Below the pieces are notes generated by a model. It was not told where the DNA came from. It did not search any database and saw only the letters and a program-made list of their open reading frames with translations. Positions 1 through 7,825 of a stretch of 40,276 nt of DNA are shown here, piece by piece. Both the position numbers and the translations under genes were made by a program. Positions within the stretch are counted from its first letter, which is position 1. Every line of letters begins with the position of its first letter. This DNA is from UBA4923 sp964486135 (GTDB lineage: Bacteria > Bacillota > Clostridia > Saccharofermentanales > DTU023). Location of the stretch: assembly GCA_964486135.1 (NCBI GenBank), contig CAZAKT010000016.1, positions 1-40,276 of the forward strand, written 5' to 3'.

Positions 1-851
1 ACGCCCCCCTGGATCTGGGCGGCTTCATCCGTCAGGATATCCCCGTAGAGATTGGGCAGGACAAAGACCTGGAAGCGGCTCCTGATTGCGGGATTGAGGA
101 GGTTGGCCGCCATGATGTCCACATACCAGTCCTCGACCTGGATTTGGGGATAGGCCTTGGCCTCTTCATGGACCAGACGGGAAAAATTTCCGTCCGTCTT
201 TTTCATGATATTGGCCTTGGTGACGACCGCCAGATTGCTTTTCCCCGCTTTTTGGGCAAAAGTCAAGGCGGCCCGTGCTATCCGCCGGGTTCCGACCTCG
301 GTCGTCACCTTGAAATCCAGGGAGAGCTTGCCCGGGATCTCGAGGCCTGAAGAGCCCAGGACATATTCACCTTCTGTGTTTTCCCGGAAGAAGGTCCAGT
401 CAATCCCTTCTTCCGGCAGGCGGACGGGTCGGACATTGGCGTAGAGATCCAACTCCCGTCTCAGGCCGACATTGGCGCTTTCCAAGGTCCCCCCCTTGGG
501 GGTCTCGGTCGGCCCCTTGAGGAGGACCTGGCAGGCCTTGATCTCTTCCAGGACAGGGACTGGCAGGGCCTGGCCCAGGGCCAGGCGGTTCTCCAGGGTC
601 AGACCCTCTATGTCCCGGAGGATGACCCGGCCCGAGGCCAGATCTTCTTCAAGCAGGACCCGGAGGAGGCGCTTGCTTGCTTCAATAAGTCGGGGGCCGA
701 TCCCATCTCCCTCAATGACACCAATGATCAGGGGGTCCAGTTTAGTGAAATCCAGGGCTTGACCCCTGGTCTCCATGTTTTCGACCCGCGCCAATTGTTC
801 CTTCAGGAGGGTCTGGAAATGGCGGGTGGCTTGCTGGATAACTTCATCCAT
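1..851 (-). CDS. icd: Isocitrate dehydrogenase, C-terminus cut by window edge
   Basis: Oxidatively decarboxylates isocitrate to 2-oxoglutarate in the cytoplasm with NAD or NADP. My translation of the reverse strand gives about 283 residues from ATG at 849-851. It holds the isocitrate/isopropylmalate dehydrogenase family signatures in order: GDGIGP near residue 48, KGPTETP, the SANVGLR substrate loop followed by YANVRP, RENTEGEY, the VTKANIMK lysine motif, WYVDIMAANL, and LPNLYGDILTDEAAQ at the edge. The SANVxLR-YANVRPV arrangement fits isocitrate rather than isopropylmalate dehydrogenase. An N-terminal stretch of about 40 residues precedes the core. The start overlaps the aconitase stop by 8 bases, indicating translational coupling in one operon with aconitase, the GntR regulator and citrate synthase. 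Cofactor choice cannot be settled because the specificity region lies outside the window. Confidence 0.93.
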   Translation of the reverse strand, partial: MDEVIQQATRHFQTLLKEQLARVENMETRGQALDFTKLDPLIIGVIEGDGIGPRLIEASKRLLRVLLEEDLASGRVILRDIEGLTLENRLALGQALPVPVLEEIKACQVLLKGPTETPKGGTLESANVGLRRELDLYANVRPVRLPEEGIDWTFFRENTEGEYVLGSSGLEIPGKLSLDFKVTTEVGTRRIARAALTFAQKAGKSNLAVVTKANIMKKTDGNFSRLVHEEAKAYPQIQVEDWYVDIMAANLLNPAIRSRFQVFVLPNLYGDILTDEAAQIQGG

Positions 852-2790
852 GATTCTTTGCCTTTTTAGTGTAGGTGAGAAGGCCGCCCACCAGGATGAT
901 TGCCTGCTGACGCGGGGTCAAGTGGCTGCTCAGAAGGATTTCAAGATCCCCCTCAGCTTCTCTTTTGACCCGAAGGATTATCTGGCCCTTTTCCAGCCCC
1001 TGGTGGAGGTCGGAAAAGAGGAGGGCGTCCCCTTCAGACAGGCGCTCATAATCGTCCGGATCCTGGAAGGTCAAGGGGAGGATGCCGGCATTGATCAGGT
1101 TGGCCTCATGGATGCGGGCGAAGCTCTTTGCCATGACGATCCGGATGCCCAGGTAACGCGGCACCAGGGCCGCATGTTCACGGGAGGATCCCTGACCATA
1201 ATTCTCTCCACCCACTATGGCGCCGGAGCCGGCTTCCCGGGCCCGGCCGGCAAAGCTAGGATCTGTCGTCTCAAAACAAAAATCAGCCAGTTTGGGGATG
1301 TTGGACCGGTAGGGAAGAACCCGGGCGCCGGCTGGCATGATCTGATCGGTGGTCACCTGGTCACCTGTTTTGAGCAGGAGGGGGAGGGCCAGTTGATCGG
1401 GGAAGGCGGGGGTTTCGGGCAGGGGGGCGATATTGGGCCCCCTTATGATCCGGATCTTCTCAGCCTCACTTTCAGGGGTAGGGGGAAGGATTTGACTGTC
1501 GTCGATCAGGAAATTTTCGGGCATCCGGATGACCGGTTCAGGTCCCAATTCCCTGGGATCCCGGATTTCACCTGCCAGGGCGGCGGCAACGGCCGTCTCG
1601 GGCGAGACCAGGTAGACCCCGGCTGATTGGGTGCCACAACGGCCCTTGAAGTTCCGGTTGAAGGTCCGGAGGCTGACGCCTCCGGAAGGAGGGGCGAAAC
1701 CCATGCCGATGCAGGGACCGCAGGCGCTCTCCAGAAGTCTGGCCCCGGAGGCCAGGATGTCGGCGAGTTCACCACTTTGGGCCAAGCTCGTCAGGACCTG
1801 GCGGGAACCGGGGGAAATGCCCAGGGAGACCCGGGGGTGGAGGGTCCTGCCCTTGAGCAGGGCGGCAACCTTCTTGAGGTCGGCCAGGGAGGAGTTGGTG
1901 CAGGAACCGATGCAGACCTGATCCACTTGCAGGCCGGCAAGTGTTTCGACGGCCACTACCCGGTCGGGGCTGTGGGGACAGGCTATGAGGGGAAGCAGGT
2001 CATCCAGGTCGATCGTCAGGGTCCCTTGGTAGCTGGCATCCTTGTCGGCGGCCAGGGGGACAAAATCCTTTTCCCTCCCCTGGGCCCGGAGGAAGTCCAG
2101 GGTCGTCTGGTCTGAGGGGAAGAGGGAGCTGGTGGCTCCCAGCTCGGTCCCCATGTTGGCGATGGTTGCCCGCTCAGGGATCGAGAGATTTTCCAGGCCT
2201 GGTCCGCCCCATTCCAGGAGGGCGCCGACCCCGCCCTTGACGGAAAGGCGACGGAGCATCTCAAGCGCGATATCCTTGGCCGTGACAAAAGGCTTCAGCC
2301 GACCTGTCAGATTAACCCGGATGATAGCCGGCATGGTCAGGTAATAGGCACCACCTGCCATGGCGACCGCCAGGTCCAGGCCACCAGCACCGAATGCCAG
2401 CATGCCCAGGCCACCTGCCGTAGGGGTGTGGCTGTCGGAGCCCAGGAGGGTTTTACCGGGAACACCGAAGCGTTCCAGGTGTAGCTGGTGGCAGATTCCA
2501 TTGCCGGGTCGGGAGTAATGGATCCCGTATTTTTGAGACACAGTCTGCAGGTAACGGTGGTCATCCGCGTTCTCAAAACCCTGCTGGAGCATATTGTGGT
2601 CGACGTAGGTCACACTTAAGTCGGTCCTGATCCGGGGGATCCCAAGGGCTTCGAATTGGAGGAGGGCCAGGGTCCCAGTTGCATCCTGGGTCAGGGTTTG
2701 GTCAATGCGCAGGGCGATTTCCCCTCCCGGCGTCAGATCGCCCTCCAGGAGGTGTTCTTTGATTATTTTTTCAGCGAGGGTCAATCCCAT
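844..2790 (-). CDS. acn: Aconitate hydratase (monomeric, about 648 aa)
   Basis: Isomerises citrate to isocitrate through cis-aconitate using a 4Fe-4S cluster. Family features include GSDSHTPTAGGLG near residue 120, the first cluster cysteine in GSCTNSS near residue 315, the cysteine pair in SACGPCIGMG near residue 375, and a C-terminal swivel domain with GGENYGQGSSREHAA, the usual substrate loop. The length fits the shorter bacterial and mitochondrial-like aconitases (about 640-650 aa), not the 890-aa AcnA/IRP1 type. The start is uncertain: the frame also opens at a TTG (2808) and an ATG (2799). I chose the ATG at 2790 because MGLTLAEKI resembles the usual N-terminus of this subfamily. All three starts overlap the end of the upstream regulator gene, so translation is probably coupled to it. 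It lies between the regulator and isocitrate dehydrogenase. Confidence 0.95.
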   Translation of the reverse strand: MGLTLAEKIIKEHLLEGDLTPGGEIALRIDQTLTQDATGTLALLQFEALGIPRIRTDLSVTYVDHNMLQQGFENADDHRYLQTVSQKYGIHYSRPGNGICHQLHLERFGVPGKTLLGSDSHTPTAGGLGMLAFGAGGLDLAVAMAGGAYYLTMPAIIRVNLTGRLKPFVTAKDIALEMLRRLSVKGGVGALLEWGGPGLENLSIPERATIANMGTELGATSSLFPSDQTTLDFLRAQGREKDFVPLAADKDASYQGTLTIDLDDLLPLIACPHSPDRVVAVETLAGLQVDQVCIGSCTNSSLADLKKVAALLKGRTLHPRVSLGISPGSRQVLTSLAQSGELADILASGARLLESACGPCIGMGFAPPSGGVSLRTFNRNFKGRCGTQSAGVYLVSPETAVAAALAGEIRDPRELGPEPVIRMPENFLIDDSQILPPTPESEAEKIRIIRGPNIAPLPETPAFPDQLALPLLLKTGDQVTTDQIMPAGARVLPYRSNIPKLADFCFETTDPSFAGRAREAGSGAIVGGENYGQGSSREHAALVPRYLGIRIVMAKSFARIHEANLINAGILPLTFQDPDDYERLSEGDALLFSDLHQGLEKGQIILRVKREAEGDLEILLSSHLTPRQQAIILVGGLLTYTKKAKNHG

Positions 2791-3430
2791 AGGCTTCATC
2801 CGATCCAATGTGTTCTTTGGCCTTTTTTACATGCTCCAGGGCCAGACTTTCAGCGGCATCCGCGTCACGCCGGGCCAGGGCCTCATAAATAGCCCGGTGT
2901 TCCCTGGCAGCTTGCCCTGCCCGGTCCTGGCTCGAGACACTGTCCAGCCGGTAACGCCGGATGCGACGGTGGAGAGCCGACAACATATCCCCCAGGATAG
3001 GGCTGCCACAATATTTGAAAATGAGATGGTGGAAGAGATCGTCCTGTTCCTGGATGTGGCCGGGGTCATCCTTGGAGGTATAAAATTCTTGCAGCTCAAT
3101 GGTTTCAAGAATTTCAAGAAGTCCCTGGTCAGTGATCCGTTCAGCAGCCCAGCGGGTGGCCAGGCCCTCAGTCCGCAAGCGGATTTCGTAGATATCCATC
3201 ATGTCCCGGGGGGTGATCGCAACGACCACATTCCCCTTGGCTGTTTCAATGAGATAACCTTCCTGTTGAAGGCGGCGGAAGGCCTCTCGAACGGGCGTCC
3301 GGCTGACCTTCAGTTCCTGACTGATGGCCAGCTCGGTCAGAGCTTGGCCAGGTGGATAGTCTTCAGCCAGGATGGATTCCTCCAGCCTGGCAAAGACATA
3401 ATCGGCCAATGAAACCCGACGGTTTTTCAT
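2771..3430 (-). CDS. GntR-family regulator, FadR/FCD subfamily
   Basis: A 219-residue transcription factor embedded in the citrate synthase-aconitase operon. Residues 8-70 form a GntR winged helix-turn-helix, with the characteristic LKVSRTPVREAFRRLQQEGYL recognition region around residues 40-60. Residues about 78-205 form an all-helical FCD ligand domain with acidic and histidine residues (HHLIF, REHRAIYEAL) that in this family bind a metal and a carboxylate ligand. It starts with ATG after a GGGGGA-type ribosome site and lies 21 bases after the citrate synthase stop. Family knowledge suggests a small organic acid effector. From context I infer citrate, 2-oxoglutarate or a related acid, and autoregulation of the operon through the TGTATACA palindrome upstream of citrate synthase. 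The effector itself is not visible in the sequence. Confidence 0.9.
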   Translation of the reverse strand: MKNRRVSLADYVFARLEESILAEDYPPGQALTELAISQELKVSRTPVREAFRRLQQEGYLIETAKGNVVVAITPRDMMDIYEIRLRTEGLATRWAAERITDQGLLEILETIELQEFYTSKDDPGHIQEQDDLFHHLIFKYCGSPILGDMLSALHRRIRRYRLDSVSSQDRAGQAAREHRAIYEALARRDADAAESLALEHVKKAKEHIGSDEAYGIDPR

Positions 3431-3451
3431 AGCAGGGGGTCCCCCTTCCCT

Positions 3452-4822
3452 TTACTTGAGCTGGCTTGCCCTGTAGAGGTCCACCTGCGCTTCAAGTTCA
3501 CTCACCGACAGGAGGGTCTGCCTGCCGTCGGCATACTCCTGATCGACGAAGGCTTTCAGCCTTGTGACAAGGGGGTCTTGCTTTTGGATGACGGCCTCCC
3601 CTGTCAGGTCATAGTGGTCGTTGAGCCAATAGGCGATGCCGGCCAGACCCGAAGTCTTACTGATGGTGACACCGGGCGTCTGACCCAAAATGGCCCTCGT
3701 ATCAAAGATAGTATAGATCTCTTCATCCTTCAGGAGGCCGTCTGCATGGATACCGGCCCTGGTTTTGTTGAAATCCCGGCCAACAAAGGGGGTATTAGGA
3801 GGGATCTTGTAGCCCATTTCCTCCTTGAAATACCGGGCGATGTCCCGGATGGCAGTCGGGTCCATGCCATCCAGGCTGCCCTTGAAGGTCGCATACTCCA
3901 TGACCATGGCTTCCAGGGGAACATTGCCTGTCCGCTCCCCGATTCCCAGGAGGGAGCAATTGACGGCTGATGCCCCATATAACCAAGCGGTTGAGGCATT
4001 GCTGACCGCCTTGTAGAAGTCATTGTGGCCGTGCCACTCGATCAGGCTGGAAGGAATGTCAGCGTAATGGTTGAGGCCGTATATGATGCCAGGGACAGAC
4101 CGGGGCAGGGTGACTCCCGGATAGGAGAGTCCATAGCCCATGGTGTCGCAGGCCCTGATCTTGATGGGGATCCCGGCCTGACGGGAGAGTTCAGACAACT
4201 CATGGACGAAGGGGACGACAAAACCGTAGAAGTCAGCCCGGGTGATGTCCTCCAGATGGCAGCGGGGGACGATTCCCATCTCAAAGGCATCGGAGACAAT
4301 GGCCAGGTACCTGTCTGCCGCCTGTCGGCGGGTCAGACCCATTTTCTTGAATATGTGGTAGTCGGAGACACTGACCAGGATACCGGTTTCCTTGATACCC
4401 GCCTCCTTGACCAGCTTGAAATCCTCGGTTGAGGCCCGGATCCAAGTGGTGATCTCAGGAAATTCCAGGCCCAGGTCCTGACAGCGGAGGAGGGCCTCCC
4501 TATCCTTTGCGCTATAGATAAAAAATTCGGTTTGCCGGATAAGTCCCTTGGGGCCACCCAGCCGCGCGAGAAGTTTGTAAAGGTCCACGATCTGTTGGAC
4601 CGTGTAGGGTTCCACTGACTGTTGCCCGTCCCGGAAGGAGGTATCCGTTATCCAGATTTCCTCCGGCATGTTGATGGGCACGTGCCGGTGGTTGAAGGCC
4701 ACCTTGGGCACCTCAGTGTAGGGGAAGAGGTCACGGAAGAGATTGGGCTCCGCAACATCCTGTAAACGGTACTTGTAGAGTTTTTGCTCCAGCAGGTTGG
4801 AATTGACTGATAGTTCAAGCAT
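3452..4822 (-). CDS. Re-type citrate synthase (homocitrate synthase-like)
   Basis: Condenses acetyl-CoA and oxaloacetate to citrate; 456 aa. The sequence belongs to the DRE-TIM (HMG-CoA lyase/isopropylmalate synthase) superfamily, not the classical Si-citrate synthase fold. It has the TDTSFRDGQQS metal motif near residue 60, the EWHGHNDFYKAVSNA metal-histidine motif, the GIGERTGNVPLEAM loop, and GIHADG near the C-terminal third. Length and the N-terminal extension before the DRE-like motif resemble the Re-citrate synthase described from Clostridium kluyveri. The genes for aconitase and isocitrate dehydrogenase in the same operon support citrate rather than homocitrate as product. The chosen ATG (4822) has GAGAGG seven bases upstream. 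An in-frame TTG at 4837 would overlap that ribosome site. A 2-isopropylmalate or homocitrate synthase is the alternative but fits context less well. Confidence 0.88.
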   Translation of the reverse strand: MLELSVNSNLLEQKLYKYRLQDVAEPNLFRDLFPYTEVPKVAFNHRHVPINMPEEIWITDTSFRDGQQSVEPYTVQQIVDLYKLLARLGGPKGLIRQTEFFIYSAKDREALLRCQDLGLEFPEITTWIRASTEDFKLVKEAGIKETGILVSVSDYHIFKKMGLTRRQAADRYLAIVSDAFEMGIVPRCHLEDITRADFYGFVVPFVHELSELSRQAGIPIKIRACDTMGYGLSYPGVTLPRSVPGIIYGLNHYADIPSSLIEWHGHNDFYKAVSNASTAWLYGASAVNCSLLGIGERTGNVPLEAMVMEYATFKGSLDGMDPTAIRDIARYFKEEMGYKIPPNTPFVGRDFNKTRAGIHADGLLKDEEIYTIFDTRAILGQTPGVTISKTSGLAGIAYWLNDHYDLTGEAVIQKQDPLVTRLKAFVDQEYADGRQTLLSVSELEAQVDLYRASQLK

Positions 4823-4835
4823 AAGCACACCTCTC

Positions 4836-4855
4836 AATGTATTAATGTATACAAT
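4836..4855 (-). promoter_or_regulatory. Candidate GntR operator upstream of citrate synthase
   Basis: The perfect palindrome TGTATACA lies at 4846-4853, with a direct repeat of AATGTA on its citrate synthase side (4836-4841 and 4844-4849). FCD-type GntR regulators typically bind short palindromes with a GT..AC core, which this matches. It sits between the proposed -10 element and the ribosome site, a position suited to repression by the GntR protein of the same operon. The assignment of regulator to site is inference. Confidence 0.5.
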
Positions 4856-4863
4856 GATGCATG

Positions 4864-4890
4864 ATTACACGTGAACTATCTGCTTGTCAA
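4864..4890 (-). promoter_or_regulatory. Promoter of the citrate synthase operon
   Basis: On the minus strand a perfect -35 TTGACA (4885-4890) is followed after 15 bases by TGTAAT (4864-4869), a 5/6 match to the -10 consensus. The spacer is shorter than the ideal 17. It lies about 40 bases upstream of the citrate synthase start and just upstream of the TGTATACA palindrome. Confidence 0.5.
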
Positions 4891-4921
4891 GTCCTCAAAA
4901 TAGCTGATCGACAGGAATGAC

Positions 4922-4950
4922 TTGACAATAGTTAGGTACCTAAGTATAAT
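4922..4950 (+). promoter_or_regulatory. Consensus promoter of marR-ABC with palindromic operator in spacer
   Basis: TTGACA (4922-4927), a 17-base spacer and TATAAT (4945-4950) form a full-consensus sigma-A promoter. The spacer contains the perfect 12-base palindrome TTAGGTACCTAA (4932-4943). MarR/SlyA proteins bind palindromes of the form TTAG-N4-CTAA, so a dimer bound here would block RNA polymerase. This strongly suggests autorepression of the downstream MarR gene and its ABC transporter. Confidence 0.8.
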
Positions 4951-5030
4951 GCTTTTGATTTTATTTGAATTGGAGTACCGACGGCAGACGCCGGTTCGGA
5001 TGGAAAGGCTATCAATTGGAGAGTAAAGAT

Positions 5031-5504
5031 TTGGATATAACTGATTATTTGGTCCGCTTGTCCCGCGCCTCACGCAGGCATAAAAAAGGAAGAGGGCACA
5101 ATGGCCACATCCCCCGGAGTGTTTATCGGGTTTTATCCCTGCTGTTGGAAAAAGGCTCTCTGCGTTTGGGGGAGCTGGCCGAAGGCTTGGACATAAGGCC
5201 AGCTTCTCTTTCGGAGCAACTGGATCGGATGGAGAAGTATGGTCTGATTGAAAAGAAGAAGGATGAGTCGGATCTTCGGGTGGTCCTGGTATCCCCTACG
5301 GGCAAGGGGCGTGAAGCCTACGGAAAGGCCTCCCTCCAACGTAAGGAGAGAAGGGAAAAATTGGAGAGGGTCCTGACAGAGGAGGAGCGAAGTTTTTTCA
5401 TCGAGATCACGAAAAAACTGATTGACTTCTATGAATCCGAAAATCCGCCTGAATCGAAAGAAACTGAAGGCAGGCGGCATGGCAAGCGGGGATACCGGCC
5501 GTGA
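5031..5504 (+). CDS. MarR-family transcriptional regulator
   Basis: A cytoplasmic dimeric repressor that probably senses a small molecule and controls itself and the adjoining exporter. The winged helix-turn-helix is visible as LRLGELAEGLDIRPASLSEQ, then a wing with KKDESDLRVVLVSPTGKG, the classic MarR D-x-R wing motif. Helical dimerisation segments flank it. Start choice: the frame is open from a TTG at 4965, but that lies only about 8 bases past the expected transcription start and lacks a ribosome site. The TTG at 5031 has GGAGAG (5018-5023) at good spacing, giving 157 aa. A third TTG at 5016 is possible. The gene ends GTGA, overlapping the ABC transporter start by 4 bases. The charged tail after the last helix (KETEGRRHGKRG) is low-complexity. 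Confidence 0.85.
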   Translation: MDITDYLVRLSRASRRHKKGRGHNGHIPRSVYRVLSLLLEKGSLRLGELAEGLDIRPASLSEQLDRMEKYGLIEKKKDESDLRVVLVSPTGKGREAYGKASLQRKERREKLERVLTEEERSFFIEITKKLIDFYESENPPESKETEGRRHGKRGYRP

Positions 5505-7357
5505 ACGGCCGACCCATGGGCGGCCGGGGCTTTCGCTACGAGACCCAGGAAGAAAAAAATAACCGGCCCAAGTTGACCAAGGCCTTGCTGGGCAGGATCT
5601 TTTCCTACTTGAAACCCTATTGGCCGCAATTGATCCTGGCTCTGACGACAATCATCCTGGCTGCCGTCCTAAACGTCTATCCTTCCATTCTGACGGGGCG
5701 GATCATTGACCGCGGTTTTATCGGGGGTGACTTCAGCCAGGTGGTCTTTCTGGTGGCACTGGCGGCCGGAGTCATGATCCTGTCCAGCCTCCTGGGACTC
5801 CTGGAGAACTACCTTAACACCCAGGTTTCCCAACACCTGGCCAAGGACTTGAAGGACAGCATGTACGGCCATCTCCAGCAGATGTCCCAGCGGTTTTTTA
5901 CACTCAACAAGCAAGGTGACATCATCACCCGCATGACTGGGGATATTGAAGGCGTCCAGGGTGTTATATCAGGGACCTTGACCCGGACTGTCTCCAATGT
6001 CGCCGTCCTGCTGACTTCCATAATCGCCATGGTGGAAAAGAATTGGCTTCTGGCCTTGATCGGCGTGGCGATCCTCCCCCTCTTCATCCTGCCGACCAAG
6101 TCGGTGGGCAAGAGGCGGTGGCTCTTGACTATGGAATCAAGGGAAAAACATGACCAGGCCAACCAGCTTCTCAATGAAACCCTCTCGGTCAGTGGCCAGC
6201 AACTGGTCAAGATTTTTACCAGAGAAGAGGAAGAGTACGCGAAATACGCGGCCATCAACGAGGAGATCCGTCTTTTAACCGTCAAGGAAACCATGGCGGG
6301 TCGCTGGTTCCGCATGGCAGTGGAGACCTTCACCAACCTCGGCCCCATGCTGATCTACCTGGTCGGGGGCCTGCTGATCCTGAAAAGGGGGTACACGGAT
6401 TTGACCGTCGGTGACGTCACGGTCATGGTCACCCTGCTTACCCGCATGTACCGGCCGGTCAGCGCCTTACTGGGTGTCCCGGTCGATTTCTCCAGGGCCC
6501 TGGCCCTCTTCACCCGGATCTTCGACTATCTCGACAGGCCGGTGGAGATTGTGAACAAGCCGGATGCTTTGCGGCCGGCTGAGCTGGTCGGGAACCTGGC
6601 CTTCCACGGTGTGGATTTCCACTACAGTCCGGATAAGACTATCCTGCAGGATCTTTCTTTTCAGGTTCCTGCCGGCCGGATGACAGCCTTGGTCGGGCCT
6701 TCCGGCTCAGGGAAGACCACCGTGACCAACCTGGTCATGCGGCTCTATGACGTCACAGGCGGATCGGTGACTTTGGACGGGATCGACTTGCGCGACCTGG
6801 ATCTCAAATACCTGAGAAAGCAGGTGGGCATGGTCACCCAGGAGGCCTACCTCTTCAACGGCAGCATCCGGGAGAACCTGCTTTATGCCAAGGAGGGGGC
6901 GAGCGAAGAGGAGCTGATCAGGGCTTGCCGAGAAGCCAATATCTACGACTTGGTGGCCTCCTTGCCCCAAGGTTTTGACAGCCTGGTGGGCAATCGGGGA
7001 ATCAAGCTGTCAGGGGGAGAAAAACAAAGGCTGTCCATCGCGCGTGTCATTTTGAAGGATCCCCACCTGATCATTTTCGATGAGGCCACCTCTTCGCTTG
7101 ATTCCATTACAGAAAACCTGATCCAGGAGGCCATTGAGCCCCTGCTCAAGAGCAGGACCAGCCTGGTGATCGCCCATCGCCTGTCCACGATCATGGCTGC
7201 GGATCAAATCCTGGTTCTCAAGGAGGGACAGATTGTCGAAAAGGGCCTTCACGACCAACTCCTGGCCAAGGGCGGCACTTACAAGGAACTCTATGATACC
7301 CAGTTCAGGAGGGTCCTGGAAAATGAGGTTGACATCCGGAATTTTGCTATAATTTAA
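5501..7357 (+). CDS. ABC-type multidrug/lipid exporter, fused TMD-NBD half transporter
   Basis: An ATP-driven membrane exporter of 618 aa. Residues about 35-330 are the six-helix exporter-type membrane domain, with the intracellular coupling motifs MTGDIEGVQG and QLVKIFTREEEE. Residues about 360-600 are the nucleotide-binding domain: Walker A GPSGSGKTT (399-407), the Q-loop in MVTQEAYLF, signature LSGGE (from 503), Walker B LIIFDE (523-528, catalytic E528) and the H-loop histidine 559. All ATPase residues are intact. Such proteins act as dimers. Many MarR-linked exporters come as two adjacent half transporters, but only one is present here, so a homodimer is likely. It starts with GTG overlapping the marR stop. 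Substrate is unknown: drugs, lipids or peptides are all possible. Confidence 0.92.
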   Translation: MNGRPMGGRGFRYETQEEKNNRPKLTKALLGRIFSYLKPYWPQLILALTTIILAAVLNVYPSILTGRIIDRGFIGGDFSQVVFLVALAAGVMILSSLLGLLENYLNTQVSQHLAKDLKDSMYGHLQQMSQRFFTLNKQGDIITRMTGDIEGVQGVISGTLTRTVSNVAVLLTSIIAMVEKNWLLALIGVAILPLFILPTKSVGKRRWLLTMESREKHDQANQLLNETLSVSGQQLVKIFTREEEEYAKYAAINEEIRLLTVKETMAGRWFRMAVETFTNLGPMLIYLVGGLLILKRGYTDLTVGDVTVMVTLLTRMYRPVSALLGVPVDFSRALALFTRIFDYLDRPVEIVNKPDALRPAELVGNLAFHGVDFHYSPDKTILQDLSFQVPAGRMTALVGPSGSGKTTVTNLVMRLYDVTGGSVTLDGIDLRDLDLKYLRKQVGMVTQEAYLFNGSIRENLLYAKEGASEEELIRACREANIYDLVASLPQGFDSLVGNRGIKLSGGEKQRLSIARVILKDPHLIIFDEATSSLDSITENLIQEAIEPLLKSRTSLVIAHRLSTIMAADQILVLKEGQIVEKGLHDQLLAKGGTYKELYDTQFRRVLENEVDIRNFAII

Positions 7358-7407
7358 TGGAAATTCTTATGGGAGCGTTTCTTGTGCATTTATAAGCTTT
7401 GCCGGGC

Positions 7408-7435
7408 TTGCAATGCCCTGGCCGGACACTATAAG
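7408..7435 (+). promoter_or_regulatory. Possible promoter for the small membrane protein
   Basis: TTGCAA (7408-7413), a 16-base spacer and TATAAG (7430-7435) lie just before the small Cys/His protein. Transcription from here would start near 7442, which excludes the upstream ATG at 7413 and supports the ATG at 7467. Confidence 0.4.
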
Positions 7436-7466
7436 CATTTCGGATAAAAAGAAAGGCAGGGAGCGG

Positions 7467-7718
7467 ATGTCCAGGATAGGAAGAAAAAGGAAGAGTTCCT
7501 GCAGAGGCTTCTGGTGGGGCCTTGCGGCTGCCCTGGCGGCAGTTTGTTTTATCTCCTGGCAAAAAACCAGGGAAGAAGAGGAGCGGGTCTTCATTACAGA
7601 TAAGGGCAAGAAGTATCATAGGGAGGACTGCGTCCATGTCCAGAGTTCCCGGGTGGCTGTCCCGAGAAGCCGGGCGGAGACGGAAGGTTATGAAGCCTGT
7701 GGGGTTTGTCAGCCCTGA
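7467..7718 (+). CDS. Small membrane-anchored protein with HxxxC...CxxC domain
   Basis: An 83-residue protein with a basic N-terminus, one hydrophobic segment (about residues 14-31), a charged linker, and a compact C-terminal domain with H51, C55, C78 and C81 (KKYHREDC ... GYEACGVC). This HxxxC/CxxC arrangement recurs as a small C-terminal module in many Bacillota proteins, often after nucleases or membrane anchors, and looks like a zinc site. The role is unknown; topology suggests the domain lies outside the membrane. An upstream in-frame ATG (7413) would give 101 aa but lies before the proposed promoter start. The gene stands alone between the exporter and a strong terminator. Confidence 0.7.
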   Translation: MSRIGRKRKSSCRGFWWGLAAALAAVCFISWQKTREEEERVFITDKGKKYHREDCVHVQSSRVAVPRSRAETEGYEACGVCQP

Positions 7719-7742
7719 CACCCTCCCGTCTGAAAGCTTATG

Positions 7743-7768
7743 GCGCCGGTTCAAAAACCGGCGCTTTT
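7743..7768 (+). terminator. Rho-independent terminator
   Basis: A perfect 9-bp stem, GCGCCGGTT with AACCGGCGC, encloses a 4-base CAAA loop and is followed by TTTT. It closes the transcript of the small Cys/His protein, 25 bases after its stop, and separates it from azlCD. Confidence 0.85.
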
Positions 7769-7825
7769 GCGTATCCGGCCTTGATCTGTTAGGTTAAGCC
7801 AATAGTCTTGACGGGGGAGGAAGCT

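Noticed and set aside
775..1626. Plus-strand 283-aa frame opposite aconitase
   Set aside because: Aconitase on the other strand has all cluster ligands and catalytic motifs. The plus frame has no recognisable domain and no ribosome site.
4965..5030. N-terminal extension of the MarR protein from TTG 4965
   Set aside because: The start would lie about 8 bases past the predicted transcription start with no ribosome site, and the added residues do not look like MarR.
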